A model generated the notes under the pieces. It was not told the origin of the DNA. It made no database searches and worked only from the letters and a program-made list of their open reading frames with translations. Made by a program: the position numbers and the translations under genes. Positions 24,564 through 33,614 of a stretch of 64,000 nucleotides of DNA are shown piece by piece. The DNA comes from Rhodovulum sp. GTDB lineage: Bacteria; Pseudomonadota; Alphaproteobacteria; Rhodobacterales; Rhodobacteraceae. The stretch's first letter is position 1. Each line of letters begins with the position of its first letter. Location: assembly GCA_020637615.1 (NCBI GenBank), contig JACKKC010000006.1, positions 1-64,000 of the forward strand, written 5' to 3'.

Positions 24564-25513
24564 TTACGCCTCAGCGCGGCGGCAGGCGGATTCGGCGATG
24601 GCGAAGCGCAGCGTGTCGACGCCTCGGCAATCGCGGTCCGGGTGTCGAGGGTGTAGTCCTCGTTCTCGATCGAGATGACGTCGTCATAGCCGATGTCGCG
24701 CAGCGCGCCGACGACCTCGAGCCAGCCGCGCCGGAGAGGCCGTGGCCGAGGGCACGAAGTTCCAGGTCCGGCCGGGACCGGCACGACGTCGCGGGTGTCG
24801 AGCGTGCCGTTGACCCGCGCCTCGGGCTCGATGCGGGTGTCCTTGCCATGCACATGGTAGATGTGCTCGGACCCGAGCGCATGGATCGCCGAGACCGGAT
24901 CGCCGCCCATCCAGATCAGATGCGAGGATCGAAGTTCATCCCGACCGCAGGGGCCGGCGGCCTCGCGCAGGCGAAGTAGCTGTCGGGATTGTAGACGCAT
25001 TGCCGGCCGTGGTTCTCGATGCAGAGGCGGATGCCGGCCCGCTCGCCTCAGGCGCGAGTGCCTCCAGAAGGGATGACCCGCTCCGCTCCATTGCCATTCG
25101 AGCATCTCCATCGCCTCGGGCGGCCAGGAGGAGGTGATCCAGTTCGGCATCTTCTCCTCCGGCCCGCCGCCGGGCAGGCCCGACATCATGACGACGCGGC
25201 CGACGCCCATCAGCTTCGCGACCGCAATGGCGTCATGGGCGAGCTTCGTGTCGGTCGGGCCGATGGCGCCGGGATGCAGCGGATTGCCCGAGGCGTTGAG
25301 CGCCGAAATCGTGAGGCCGCGGTCGCGCAGCAGGCCCGCGAGGCGGTCGCGGGCGGCGGCATCGGCGAGCAGCGTGCCGACCGAGACATGCGGCGCCGAG
25401 GACCAGCCACCGAGGCCGAATTCGACGGCGTCGAGGCCGAGCCCGGCGGCGAGGTCGAGCGTCTCCTCGAGGCTCAGGCTCCCGAGGCTGTCGGTATTGA
25501 GACCGATCTTCAT
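24564..25513 (-). pseudogene. Sugar phosphate isomerase/epimerase (TIM barrel) with clustered frameshifts
   Basis: The N-terminus (M-K-I-G-L-N-T-D-S-L-G) and the following 125 codons are a clean sugar-phosphate isomerase/epimerase (PF01261-type), close to the intact paralogue at 35885. From about 25080 to 24626, roughly nine or ten single-base gains or losses switch frame. Read piecewise, the protein stays well conserved (P-F-W-K, L-C-I-E-N-H-G, D-P-S-H-L-I-W-M-G, H-V-H-G-K-D-T-R-I-E, W-N-F-V-P and E-N-E-D-Y-T-L-D). By chance no stop occurs in the read-through frame until 24458. The corrected frame would end at the TAA at 24564. It may be a recent pseudogene or a local sequence-quality problem. 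It would have formed an operon with the dehydrogenase at 25517. Confidence 0.8.
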
Positions 25514-25516
25514 CGC

Positions 25517-26686
25517 TCAGTTCTCCCAGTCGACCGCGACCGGCGCGCCGGTCTCGGAGGCGGCCTGGATCGCGTCGAGCACCTGCGCCGCGCGATAGCC
25601 GTCCTCGATGGAGCCGTTCTCGAAGGGCCGCCCCTCGGCAATGGCGCTCAGGAATTCGTGGATCATGAAGCCGAAGCTCTCGGCATAGCCGATCGGCACG
25701 AGATCATGCGGCACGGCGGCGAGCGCGCCGACATAAGGCGAGCCCGGCCGGTTCAGCATGCGCTGGAAGGGGGCGGGGCCCGCCTCGCCGAGGATCGCGA
25801 GATCGAAATGCGACGGCGTCTCGTTGCTGAAGCGGGCGGTGCCCTTCGTGCCGTAGACCTCGACCTGGAACCGGTTGCCGGTGCCGACCGCGACGCGCGA
25901 GGCGGTCATGAAGCCCTGCGCGCCACTGGCGAAGCGCAGCAGCGCCGACATGACGTCGTCGTTGTCGACCCTGGCCTTCTCGTCGGAGAGCGCGACATGG
26001 CCGTGGCCGCTGGTGGTGCCGAGCGGCAGGAAGCGCTCGGGGATCGAGATGGTCGCGGCGGCGCCGATCACCTGGGCGACGTCGCCCATGATGAAGCGCG
26101 CGAGATCGACCGCATGGGTGCCGAGGTCGAGCAGGGCGCCGGGGCCGGCGCGGTCGAACTCGTAGCGCCAGGAATGTGGCAGCAGCGGATCGGCGGCGTA
26201 GTCGCACTGGTACTGGATCAGGATCTGCACCGGATCGCCGAGCTCGCCCGCGGCGACCCGGCGGCGGATGTCGGCGACCGCCGGGATGCGGCGGTAGTTG
26301 AAGACGGTGCCGGAGTTGCCCCTGGCCTGCCGCGCGAGGCGCCAGGTCTCGCGCGCCTCCGCGGCACGGAGCGCCAGCGGCTTCTCGCAGAGCACGTGCT
26401 TGCCGGCGGCGAGGGCCGCCCGGGTGACCTCGGTGTGCAGGAAGTTCGGCAGGCAGACCGAGACGATGCCGATCGCGGGATCGGCGAGGACCTCCCGCCA
26501 GTCGCCCGCAGTGCGCGCGAAGCCATAGGTCGCGGCGAGCTTCTCCGCCTGGGCGGCATTGGCGTCGCAGATTGTCTCCAGGCTGGCGCCGAGGCCCGGG
26601 AACCGCGCGAGATGGTGGCGATAGCCGGCCGCATGCGCCGCGCCGATCATGCCGGCGCCGATGATGGCGATACCGCTCTCAGACAT
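25517..26686 (-). CDS. Gfo/Idh/MocA-family oxidoreductase
   Basis: 389 residues. The ATG at 26686 (M-S-E-S-G-I-A-I-I-G-A-G-M-I-G) has GGGAGG upstream; a longer frame is less likely. Rossmann G-A-G-M-I-G-A-A-H, the C-E-K-P motif (H-V-L-C-E-K-P-L-A-L) and the C-terminal domain with G-A-L-L-D-L-G-T-H-A-V-D-L-A-R (about 198-212) are present. It is of the longer subfamily related to glucose-fructose oxidoreductase and scyllo-inositol dehydrogenases. It lies divergent from the LacI gene at 26863, with a CTGATG-N6-AATCAG operator between them. Confidence 0.88.
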   Translation of the reverse strand: MSESGIAIIGAGMIGAAHAAGYRHHLARFPGLGASLETICDANAAQAEKLAATYGFARTAGDWREVLADPAIGIVSVCLPNFLHTEVTRAALAAGKHVLCEKPLALRAAEARETWRLARQARGNSGTVFNYRRIPAVADIRRRVAAGELGDPVQILIQYQCDYAADPLLPHSWRYEFDRAGPGALLDLGTHAVDLARFIMGDVAQVIGAAATISIPERFLPLGTTSGHGHVALSDEKARVDNDDVMSALLRFASGAQGFMTASRVAVGTGNRFQVEVYGTKGTARFSNETPSHFDLAILGEAGPAPFQRMLNRPGSPYVGALAAVPHDLVPIGYAESFGFMIHEFLSAIAEGRPFENGSIEDGYRAAQVLDAIQAASETGAPVAVDWEN

Positions 26687-26770
26687 GCATCCTCCCTCGG
26701 ATCGGCCCTTCGGGCCGGTGGGTTCCGCGCGACAGCATAGACCGGCTGCCCCTTCGCCGCCCCCGGCGTC

Positions 26771-26788
26771 CTGATGGAAAGCAATCAG
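26771..26788. promoter_or_regulatory. LacI-type operator candidate 2
   Basis: CTGATG-GAAAGC-AATCAG between the divergent dehydrogenase (25517-26686) and LacI (26863) genes, with flanking C and G extending the arms. Same half-sites and 6-bp spacer as at 21914-21931. Confidence 0.6.
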
Positions 26789-26862
26789 GGCTATTGGCCG
26801 CGGGGCGGGGCTGGCGTAGCCTCCCTGCGGGGGAGCGGACGGGGAGGAGGCCGGGCGTCGCC

Positions 26863-27891
26863 GTGTCGGAGAAGCGCGCAACGCTCAGGGACATCGCGCG
26901 GGAGGCGGGCGTGGGCACCGCCACCGTCGACCGGGTCCTGAACGAGCGGGGCAATGTCAGCGTCGAGATGGCCGAGCGGGTGCTGGCGGCGGCCCGCACG
27001 CTCGATCTCCGGCGCGTGCTGCCGGCGCGCTACCGGCGCATGCTCCGGGTCGAGATCCTGCTGGCGCGGCCGGAGCTGCCGCTGATCGAGCGCATGGGCG
27101 CGGAATTCGCCAAGCTCGCGCAGCGGGTCGACCGCTCGGTCATCATCCAGCGCACCCGGCTGAAGACCGACGATCCCGAGCTGATGGCCGAGCATATCGA
27201 CCGGTCGCAGGGCGACGGCATCGTGCTCTACGCCCAGTCACATCCCGCGATCGAGGCGGCGATCGGCCGGGCCGAGGCCTCCGGCAAGGCGGTGGTGACG
27301 ATGATCTCGGACATCCCGCGCTCGGCGCGGCTCGCCTATTCGGGGATCGACAATGCCGCCGCCGGCCGGACGGCGGCCTTCCTGATCGGCCGCATGGTGG
27401 CGGGCGGCGGGCATCTCCTGGTGCTCTGCAACCATTTCTCCTTCCAGTCGCACGAGGCGCGGGTCCGCGGGCTGGTCGTCTCGCTCGAGCGGCAGCCGGG
27501 GCGCTTCACCATCGAGATCGTGGAGGGCGGGGACGACAACGACCTTTCCGAGCGGCGGTTGCGCGCGGCGCTGGCGCGGAACCCGGAGACCGTCGCGATC
27601 TACAACGCCGGCGCCGCGAACCGGGCGGTCGCGGGGGTCTTGGCCGATGCCGCCGGCCGGCGGTGGCCGCCGATCTTCATCGGCCACGAGCTGACGCGGT
27701 TCACGCGCCCGATGCTCCGGTCGGGGGTCATGACGATGGTGATCGACCAGAACCCCGAGCAGCAGGCGCGCTTCGCGCTCGATGTGCTGATGCACCATTT
27801 CGGCCATGTGGAGATGACCGACATCCGGCCGCCCTACCTCTCCCGCGTCCCCTTCACGATCTTCGGCCCGGAATACCTCCCGCCGCTCTGA
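26863..27891 (+). CDS. LacI-family transcriptional regulator, sister of the 20678 gene
   Basis: 342 residues. The GTG start at 26863 is preceded by GGGGAGGAGG; an upstream ATG at 26794 has no such site. The HTH is L-R-D-I-A-R-E-A-G-V-G-T-A-T-V-D-R-V-L-N-E-R; the sensor domain includes L-A-Y-S-G-I-D-N-A-A-A-G-R-T-A and M-V-I-D-Q-N-P. It shares the recognition helix and overall sequence pattern with the LacI protein at 20678. It probably binds the CTGATG-N6-ATCAG site in its own divergent promoter region. Confidence 0.92.
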   Translation: MSEKRATLRDIAREAGVGTATVDRVLNERGNVSVEMAERVLAAARTLDLRRVLPARYRRMLRVEILLARPELPLIERMGAEFAKLAQRVDRSVIIQRTRLKTDDPELMAEHIDRSQGDGIVLYAQSHPAIEAAIGRAEASGKAVVTMISDIPRSARLAYSGIDNAAAGRTAAFLIGRMVAGGGHLLVLCNHFSFQSHEARVRGLVVSLERQPGRFTIEIVEGGDDNDLSERRLRAALARNPETVAIYNAGAANRAVAGVLADAAGRRWPPIFIGHELTRFTRPMLRSGVMTMVIDQNPEQQARFALDVLMHHFGHVEMTDIRPPYLSRVPFTIFGPEYLPPL

Positions 27892-28227
27892 AGCGGCGAT
27901 GCTCCCGGGGCTGCCCCGGAGGTCGCCGCTGCGCCGCCGGGACCGACGGACGGCGCCGGTGTCACGCCAACGGCCTTTCCGACTGACCGATCCGGCGGCC
28001 CGAGGCCGAATCTCGGGACAGGGTAAAGGCCGCGACCCGTGCGGCCCGTGGAGCATAATCCCGGACCGAGGAGGCGAGGCGCCGGTGGCGCCTTGCCCGG
28101 TCCGGTCGCCCGGAGGTGCGCGCCGCAGGGCGAGGGGGTGCGGCCTTCCCGCCGATCGCCACGGGTCGATCGGGCCGGGGACCTTCGGCCTGCCTGGGAT
28201 GAGGGCCGACGGCATGGGCCGCTGGGT
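27892..28227. other. Convergent intergenic region between two LacI genes
   Basis: No gene is seen. It is mostly occupied by repeat copy F (28015-28177), rich in nested GC palindromes. Confidence 0.55.
28015..28177 (-). repeat. Dispersed GC-rich intergenic repeat, copy F
   Basis: Reads on the minus strand like 47626-47850: shared GCACCCCCTCGCCCTGCGGC-type core, a GGCGCC-centred hairpin (28076-28093 with outer arms CGGACCG and GGTCCG) and CGGGTCGCGGCCTT. Its plus-strand start, GGGACAGGG, also matches 53812-53843. Confidence 0.68.
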
Positions 28228-29262
28228 TCAGAGGTTTTCGGGCGTGATGATCTCGAAGGGGAGGGTGCGCTGCAGGATGGCGCCGTTGCTGGTCTGGCGG
28301 ATGGCATCGATCATGGTCTGGATGAGCTGGGCGGAGGTCTGCTCGAGCGGGTGGCAGAGGGCGGCGGTGATCAGGCCTTCGGCGAGCCCCCGGCGGGTCT
28401 CCGGGCCGATGTCCCGGCAGATCACGCGGAAGCCGCGCCGGCGCTCCTCGGGCGCCTCGCGCACCGCCTGCAGGACGCCGGAGATGCCGCCGCCGGCGAC
28501 ATAGACGCCGACGAGGTCGTCCTTCTCGGCCAGGAGCTTCGAGATCAGGCGGTGGGCCTCCTTCGGCTCCTCGTGGGTCGGCAGGCTCTCGTCGATGGCG
28601 AGATGGCCGGCGTGCTCGCGCATGTAGGAGCGGAAGCTCGCCTCGGAGATGTCCTGGCACTGATAGCGATGGTTGCCGATGAGCACCTGCACCCGGCCGG
28701 GGCGGCAGACGGTCTGGGCGATGAACCAGGCGGCGGTTCGGCCGAGCTTCCAGTTGTCGGCACCCACGTATCCGGCGCGCTCGGGGGCGGATTGGTCGGT
28801 GATATAGGCCACGACCGGCCGCCCCTGGAGCCGGAGGGCCTGGATGGCCTGCCCGATCAGCGGATGATCGGCCGCGACCACCGCCGCGGCGTCGCAGGTG
28901 CCGCCGAGGGCCTTGAGGCGCGTGGCGATGTTCTCGGGCTCGAGACGGTCGACGAACTCGATCGCCGCGTCGATCTGCGCGTCTTGCCGGCCCGCGGCGG
29001 CTTCCCGGATCTTGCGGCCGAAATGCTGGTAGAGTTCGCGGCTCGACTGCTGGAGCAGGAAGCCGAGCCGGTAGTGCGGCATGGATTCCCGCTTGCGTGC
29101 CTCGATGAGGTTGAGCCCGTAGTAGCCGATCTCGTCCGCCGCCTCCTGCACCCGCTGGATGGTGGCCGTGCGAACCGATTCCGACCCGGCGAGGATGCGG
29201 TTGACCGTCGAGATGCTGACATTGGCCGCCTTGGCGAGATCGGAGATCGTCGGTCGGTTCAT
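28228..29262 (-). CDS. LacI-family transcriptional regulator (third)
   Basis: 344 residues. The ATG at 29262 (M-N-R-P-T-I-S-D-L-A-K-A-A-N-V-S) follows GGAAGGAGGG. The HTH recognition helix is S-T-V-N-R-I-L-A-G, different from the other two LacI proteins here, so a distinct operator is expected. The sensor domain has Y-V-G-A-D-N-W-K-L-G-R-T-A and ends with a sugar-binding-type segment. It is divergent from the ABC transporter operon at 29623 and probably controls it; TGAT/ATCA repeats lie between them. Confidence 0.93.
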   Translation of the reverse strand: MNRPTISDLAKAANVSISTVNRILAGSESVRTATIQRVQEAADEIGYYGLNLIEARKRESMPHYRLGFLLQQSSRELYQHFGRKIREAAAGRQDAQIDAAIEFVDRLEPENIATRLKALGGTCDAAAVVAADHPLIGQAIQALRLQGRPVVAYITDQSAPERAGYVGADNWKLGRTAAWFIAQTVCRPGRVQVLIGNHRYQCQDISEASFRSYMREHAGHLAIDESLPTHEEPKEAHRLISKLLAEKDDLVGVYVAGGGISGVLQAVREAPEERRRGFRVICRDIGPETRRGLAEGLITAALCHPLEQTSAQLIQTMIDAIRQTSNGAILQRTLPFEIITPENL

Positions 29263-29622
29263 GGGCCCTCCTTCCCGTCTCATTGTGTCATTGATAGATT
29301 GAGACAATAAGCGCATTTATATCATTGATGAGTGTTACTCTCTCATAATCGGTGATACACATCAACTCGCGAATGGCGCCGTAGCCTTCGACGGGGGGGA
29401 ATGAATGTCATGGCACCGGCAAGTTGCTGCAAGCTTCGCTTGGATGGGCGCGCGCCAAGGGCATCCTCGTTGATGCCTTTCGATCAGCTGCGGCGGGGCG
29501 CAGGCGGCTAGAGGCGGTTAGTACCCCCTTACGCAGCAAGAAAAAGAAACGGACCGGTCCCCGCAATGTCGGTCGGACCGCAATGCCTAACTTTCGTCAA
29601 TCAACCAAACCCGGAGGATGGA
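29263..29622. promoter_or_regulatory. Regulatory region between LacI and ABC transporter genes
   Basis: A 360-bp gap with an AT-rich core. Repeated elements: TCATTGATA at 29288-29296, TATCATTGATGA at 29320-29331 and the inverted repeat TGAT-ACAC-ATCA at 29353-29364. At 29470-29487 TTGATG-CCTTTC-GATCAG matches the LacI-type operator of the island. No convincing gene. Confidence 0.6.
29470..29487. promoter_or_regulatory. LacI-type operator candidate 3
   Basis: TTGATG-CCTTTC-GATCAG, 135 bp upstream of the ABC substrate-binding protein gene. Spacing and half-sites match candidates 1 and 2 except for the first base. Confidence 0.5.
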
Positions 29623-30594
29623 ATGACCCGGATGAAGCACATCACCGCTGCCCTCATGACCACGGCGGCCATCGGCGCCTCGGCCATGGGCGCGCAGGCC
29701 GCCAATATCGCGGTTATCGCCGGCTCGATCGAGGACGGCTTCTTCAACCTGATCAAGAAGGGCGTCGACGATGCCACGCTCGTGGTCGAGGCCAACGGCG
29801 GCTCGGTCAACTACCTGCGCGTTCCGAACTACGACAACTTCGGCCCCGACCTCGTGACCCTGATCAACCAGGCGGTCGCGCAGGGCGTCGACGGGATCGC
29901 GATCCCGGTCTGGGTCCCCGAGGCGCAGGTCCCGGCCCTGCAGGCCGCCGCCGGGCAGGGCATCACCATCATGATGTACAACTCGGGCGCCGACGTGAAG
30001 GACGACGTCAGCGGCGTCAACTATTTCGGGTCGGACGAATATGTCGCGGGCGAGGCCGGCGGCGCCTACATGGCCCAGAACGGCGCCAAAAAGATCCTCT
30101 GCCACATCCAGGTGCCGGGGGCGGTCAACCTCGAGACGCGCTGCAAGGGTGTCGAAGCCGGTGCAAAGGCCAACGGCGCCGAGGTGACGATCCTGCGCGT
30201 TCCCGCCAATCTCGACGGCGACATCACCGGCACCGCCGAGGCGATCAAGTCCGAACTCGTCGGCGACGATTCGATCGACGCGGTCATCACCCTGGCCGCC
30301 TGGGCCTCCGACGCGGCCACGAACGCGGTCTCGCAGATCGGCGCGACCGAGCGGGTCAAGGTCGGCACCTTCGACATGAACCCCGCGGTGCTCCAGCGGA
30401 TCCAGGCCGGCACCCAGACCATGGCGATCGACCAGCAGCCCTATCTGCAGGGCTTCCTGGCGACCTCGATGCTGGCCGCCTACATCGACTTCGGCACGGA
30501 TCTCGCGACCGACCCGGTCCTGACCGGTCCGGCGATCGTGGACGCCTCGAACGTCGATACCGTCCTGGCCGGCGTCGAGAAGGGCGCCCGCTGA
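29623..30594 (+). CDS. Sugar ABC transporter substrate-binding protein
   Basis: 323 residues. The ATG at 29623 has GGAGG upstream. A Sec signal peptide of about 26 residues ends A-Q-A before A-N-I-A-V-I-A-G. The mature protein is a type-1 periplasmic binding protein (ribose/galactose group): G-F-F-N-L-I-K-K-G-V-D-D-A, a Q-G-V-D-G-I-A-I-P segment, A-G-G-A-Y-M-A and M-A-I-D-Q-Q-P-Y-L-Q-G. It delivers a sugar or inositol to the permease/ATPase encoded next. The gene order SBP-permease-ATPase and the surrounding iol genes suggest inositol or an inositol derivative, unproven. Confidence 0.92.
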   Translation: MTRMKHITAALMTTAAIGASAMGAQAANIAVIAGSIEDGFFNLIKKGVDDATLVVEANGGSVNYLRVPNYDNFGPDLVTLINQAVAQGVDGIAIPVWVPEAQVPALQAAAGQGITIMMYNSGADVKDDVSGVNYFGSDEYVAGEAGGAYMAQNGAKKILCHIQVPGAVNLETRCKGVEAGAKANGAEVTILRVPANLDGDITGTAEAIKSELVGDDSIDAVITLAAWASDAATNAVSQIGATERVKVGTFDMNPAVLQRIQAGTQTMAIDQQPYLQGFLATSMLAAYIDFGTDLATDPVLTGPAIVDASNVDTVLAGVEKGAR

Positions 30595-30606
30595 TCCCGA
30601 TCGGTT

Positions 30607-30632
30607 CGCCCGGCCGGCCATCCGGCCGGGCG
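30607..30632. repeat. Intercistronic stem-loop between binding-protein and permease genes
   Basis: CGCCCGGCCGG (30607-30617), CCAT loop, CCGGCCGGGCG (30622-30632): perfect 11-bp stem starting 13 bp after the stop. Such stems commonly stabilise the binding-protein part of an ABC operon mRNA and reduce read-through. Confidence 0.7.
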
Positions 30633-30686
30633 TGATCGCAGGCACGCGTCCTGCCTCGAAGGTGCATGAGGGGAGGAAACACACCC

Positions 30687-31751
30687 ATGACCGACAAATC
30701 CGCAAACACCAATAACCGGCCCGCGGCGAGTTCCGCGGCGGCGCCGGCTTCGACCGGCTTCTCCATCGGGGGATTGTTCCGGCATCCCGCCGTAGGCGCC
30801 TTCATGGGCATGGTGCTCGTCTTCATCTTCTTCTCGATCTTCGGCTACGACCGGAACTTCCTGACCGCCTTCGGCACTTCGAGCTGGGTCAACGCCGCCT
30901 CGACCATCGGCATCATCGCCATTCCCATCGGCTTTCTGATGATCGCGGGCGAGCTCGACATCTCCATCGGCGCGGTGGTGCCCGCGGCCAAGATGGCCAT
31001 GGCCATCTCGGTCGGGTATTACGGGCTGCCCTTCGTCGCCGGGCTGCTCATCACCTTCGCCATCGCGGGCGCGATCGGCTGGGTCAACGGCACGATCGTG
31101 ACGCGCACCAACGTGCCATCGCTGATCGTGACCCTCGCGACGCTCTTCTCTGTCAGCGGCCTGACGCTCTTTCTGTCGCTGCTTCTGACCGACACGACGA
31201 GCCAGGCGATGCCCTCGCCGCCCTGGGCGAAGTGGCTCTTCGGCGACTATCATTTCTGGGGGCTGCAGTCCTCGGTCTTCTGGTGGCTCTTCATCACCGG
31301 GGCGCTCTACTACGTCCTGCACCACTCGCCCTGGGGCAACTGGATCTTCGCCCTCGGCGGCGACAAGGAAAGCGCCCGCAACGCCGGCATCCCCGTCAAC
31401 CGCCTGAAGATCGGGCTCTTCGTCCTGGCCTCCACCGCCGCCGCGCTCTCCGGCGTCTGCGAGGCGGTCCTCTCGAACTCCGCCACGACCACCACCAACT
31501 TCGCGCTGATCTTCAATACGATCATCGCGGTCGTCATCGGCGGCGTGCTCCTGACCGGCGGCTTCGGCACCGTGGCGGGCATCTTCTTCGGTACGGCGAC
31601 GCTCGCCATCGTGCAGCAGGGCATCGGCTACACGCCCTTCGACCGCAACCTGTCGAGCCTGATCATCGGTGTGATGCTGCTTATCGCGGTGCTGATGAAC
31701 GACACTATCCGCAAGATGGCGACAAGCATGTCGACCTCCAAGAAGAAGTGA
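30687..31751 (+). CDS. Sugar ABC transporter permease (RbsC/FrcC type)
   Basis: 354 residues. The ATG at 30687 follows GGGGAGGAAAC. After a polar N-terminus, 8-10 TM helices carry the family motifs: G-E-L-D-I-S-I-G-A-V-V-P (the L-D-L-S-V-G-like motif), G-W-V-N-G-T-I-V-T-R-T-N-V-P-S-L-I-V-T-L, and the coupling loop A-L-G-G-D-K-E-S-A-R-N-A-G-I-P-V-N-R. It works with the flanking binding protein and ATPase. Confidence 0.93.
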   Translation: MTDKSANTNNRPAASSAAAPASTGFSIGGLFRHPAVGAFMGMVLVFIFFSIFGYDRNFLTAFGTSSWVNAASTIGIIAIPIGFLMIAGELDISIGAVVPAAKMAMAISVGYYGLPFVAGLLITFAIAGAIGWVNGTIVTRTNVPSLIVTLATLFSVSGLTLFLSLLLTDTTSQAMPSPPWAKWLFGDYHFWGLQSSVFWWLFITGALYYVLHHSPWGNWIFALGGDKESARNAGIPVNRLKIGLFVLASTAAALSGVCEAVLSNSATTTTNFALIFNTIIAVVIGGVLLTGGFGTVAGIFFGTATLAIVQQGIGYTPFDRNLSSLIIGVMLLIAVLMNDTIRKMATSMSTSKKK

Positions 31752-31762
31752 GGGTCTGAACA

Positions 31763-32596
<834 letters not shown>

Positions 32597-32600
32597 GCGA

Positions 32601-32623
32601 GGGCGGGGCTCCAGGCCCCGCCC
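32601..32623. terminator. Stem-loop after the ABC transporter genes
   Basis: GGGCGGGGC (32601-32609), TCCAG loop, GCCCCGCCC (32615-32623): perfect 9-bp stem 4 bp after the ATPase stop. No U-tract; it may attenuate transcription into the downstream isomerase genes. Confidence 0.5.
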
Positions 32624-32704
32624 GCCGCCCGCCGGTCCCCGTCGTCTGGGCCGGCGACCGCACCCACCCTCTGAGACGCTGCCCCGGCAGCGAGGAGCAT
32701 AGCC

Positions 32705-33604
32705 ATGAAGATCGCCCTCGACCCCTTTATGCACCGACATCTCTCGCTCGAGGCGCTGCCCTCCAAGGTGGCCGAACTGGGCTACGAGTGGATCGAACTC
32801 AGCCCCCGCGGCGATTTCCTCGAGTGGTTCAAGGCGCCGCGCGTCTTCCCCGACCGGATCAAGTCGTTCAGGAAGGCGCTCTCGGATGCCGGCGTCGGGG
32901 TCGCCACGCTCCTGCCGATGTACCGCTGGGCCTCGAACGACGAGGAGGAGCGCCGCGCGGCGGTCAAGCACTGGAAGCGCGCCATCGAGATCGCCGTCGA
33001 GATGGGCGTCGACACGATGAACTCCGAGTTCGGCCGCGGGCCGCATCCCGACAAGGGCACCTGCTACTGCTGCCAGTCCGGCTCGATGATCGAGGCCTGC
33101 GAGGACGCCTGGTGGCGCTCGATGGAGGAGCTGGTGCCGATCTTCGAGCGCGAGGGGATCAACCTCCACATCGAGCCGCATCCCGAGGACTGGACCGAGA
33201 CCCTGCAGCCTTCGGTCGACCTGATCCGCACGGTGAACAGCCCGAGGGTCAAGTTCCTCTACTGCACGCCGCACACCTTCTATTTCGGCGACGACGTGGT
33301 GGCGATGGTGCGCGAATGCGCCGACGTGCTGGCCCATGTGCACATCGCCGACACCTTCAACCACAAGGCCAGCTCCGGCCTGCGCTATATCATCAACCCG
33401 CCGGGTTCGAGCGCGCGGGTGCACCAGCATCTCAACATCGGCCAGGGCGAGGTGCCCTGGGACGATTTCTACCGCACGCTGGCCGAGGTCGGCTTCGACG
33501 GGATCATGACCGCCTGCGTCTTCGCCTGGGAGGAGAAGGCCGACGAATCCGGCACCTTCATGCGCGCCGAGATGCAGCGCTACGTCGAAAAATACTGGAA
33601 GTGA
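32705..33604 (+). CDS. Sugar phosphate isomerase/epimerase (TIM barrel)
   Basis: 299 residues of the xylose-isomerase-like TIM-barrel superfamily. Seen: N-terminal A-L-D-P-F-M-H, W-I-E-L-S-P-R-G, M-N-S-E-F-G-R-G, the metal-site-type I-N-L-H-I-E-P-H-P-E-D-W, H-V-H-I-A-D-T-F-N-H-K and G-Q-G-E-V-P-W-D-D-F. A cysteine cluster C-Y-C-C-Q near residue 120 is unusual. Such proteins isomerise or epimerise keto-sugars or inosose derivatives. It forms an operon with the dehydrogenase that starts 11 bp downstream; substrate unknown. Confidence 0.86.
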   Translation: MKIALDPFMHRHLSLEALPSKVAELGYEWIELSPRGDFLEWFKAPRVFPDRIKSFRKALSDAGVGVATLLPMYRWASNDEEERRAAVKHWKRAIEIAVEMGVDTMNSEFGRGPHPDKGTCYCCQSGSMIEACEDAWWRSMEELVPIFEREGINLHIEPHPEDWTETLQPSVDLIRTVNSPRVKFLYCTPHTFYFGDDVVAMVRECADVLAHVHIADTFNHKASSGLRYIINPPGSSARVHQHLNIGQGEVPWDDFYRTLAEVGFDGIMTACVFAWEEKADESGTFMRAEMQRYVEKYWK

Positions 33605-33614
33605 GGGCAGGGAG

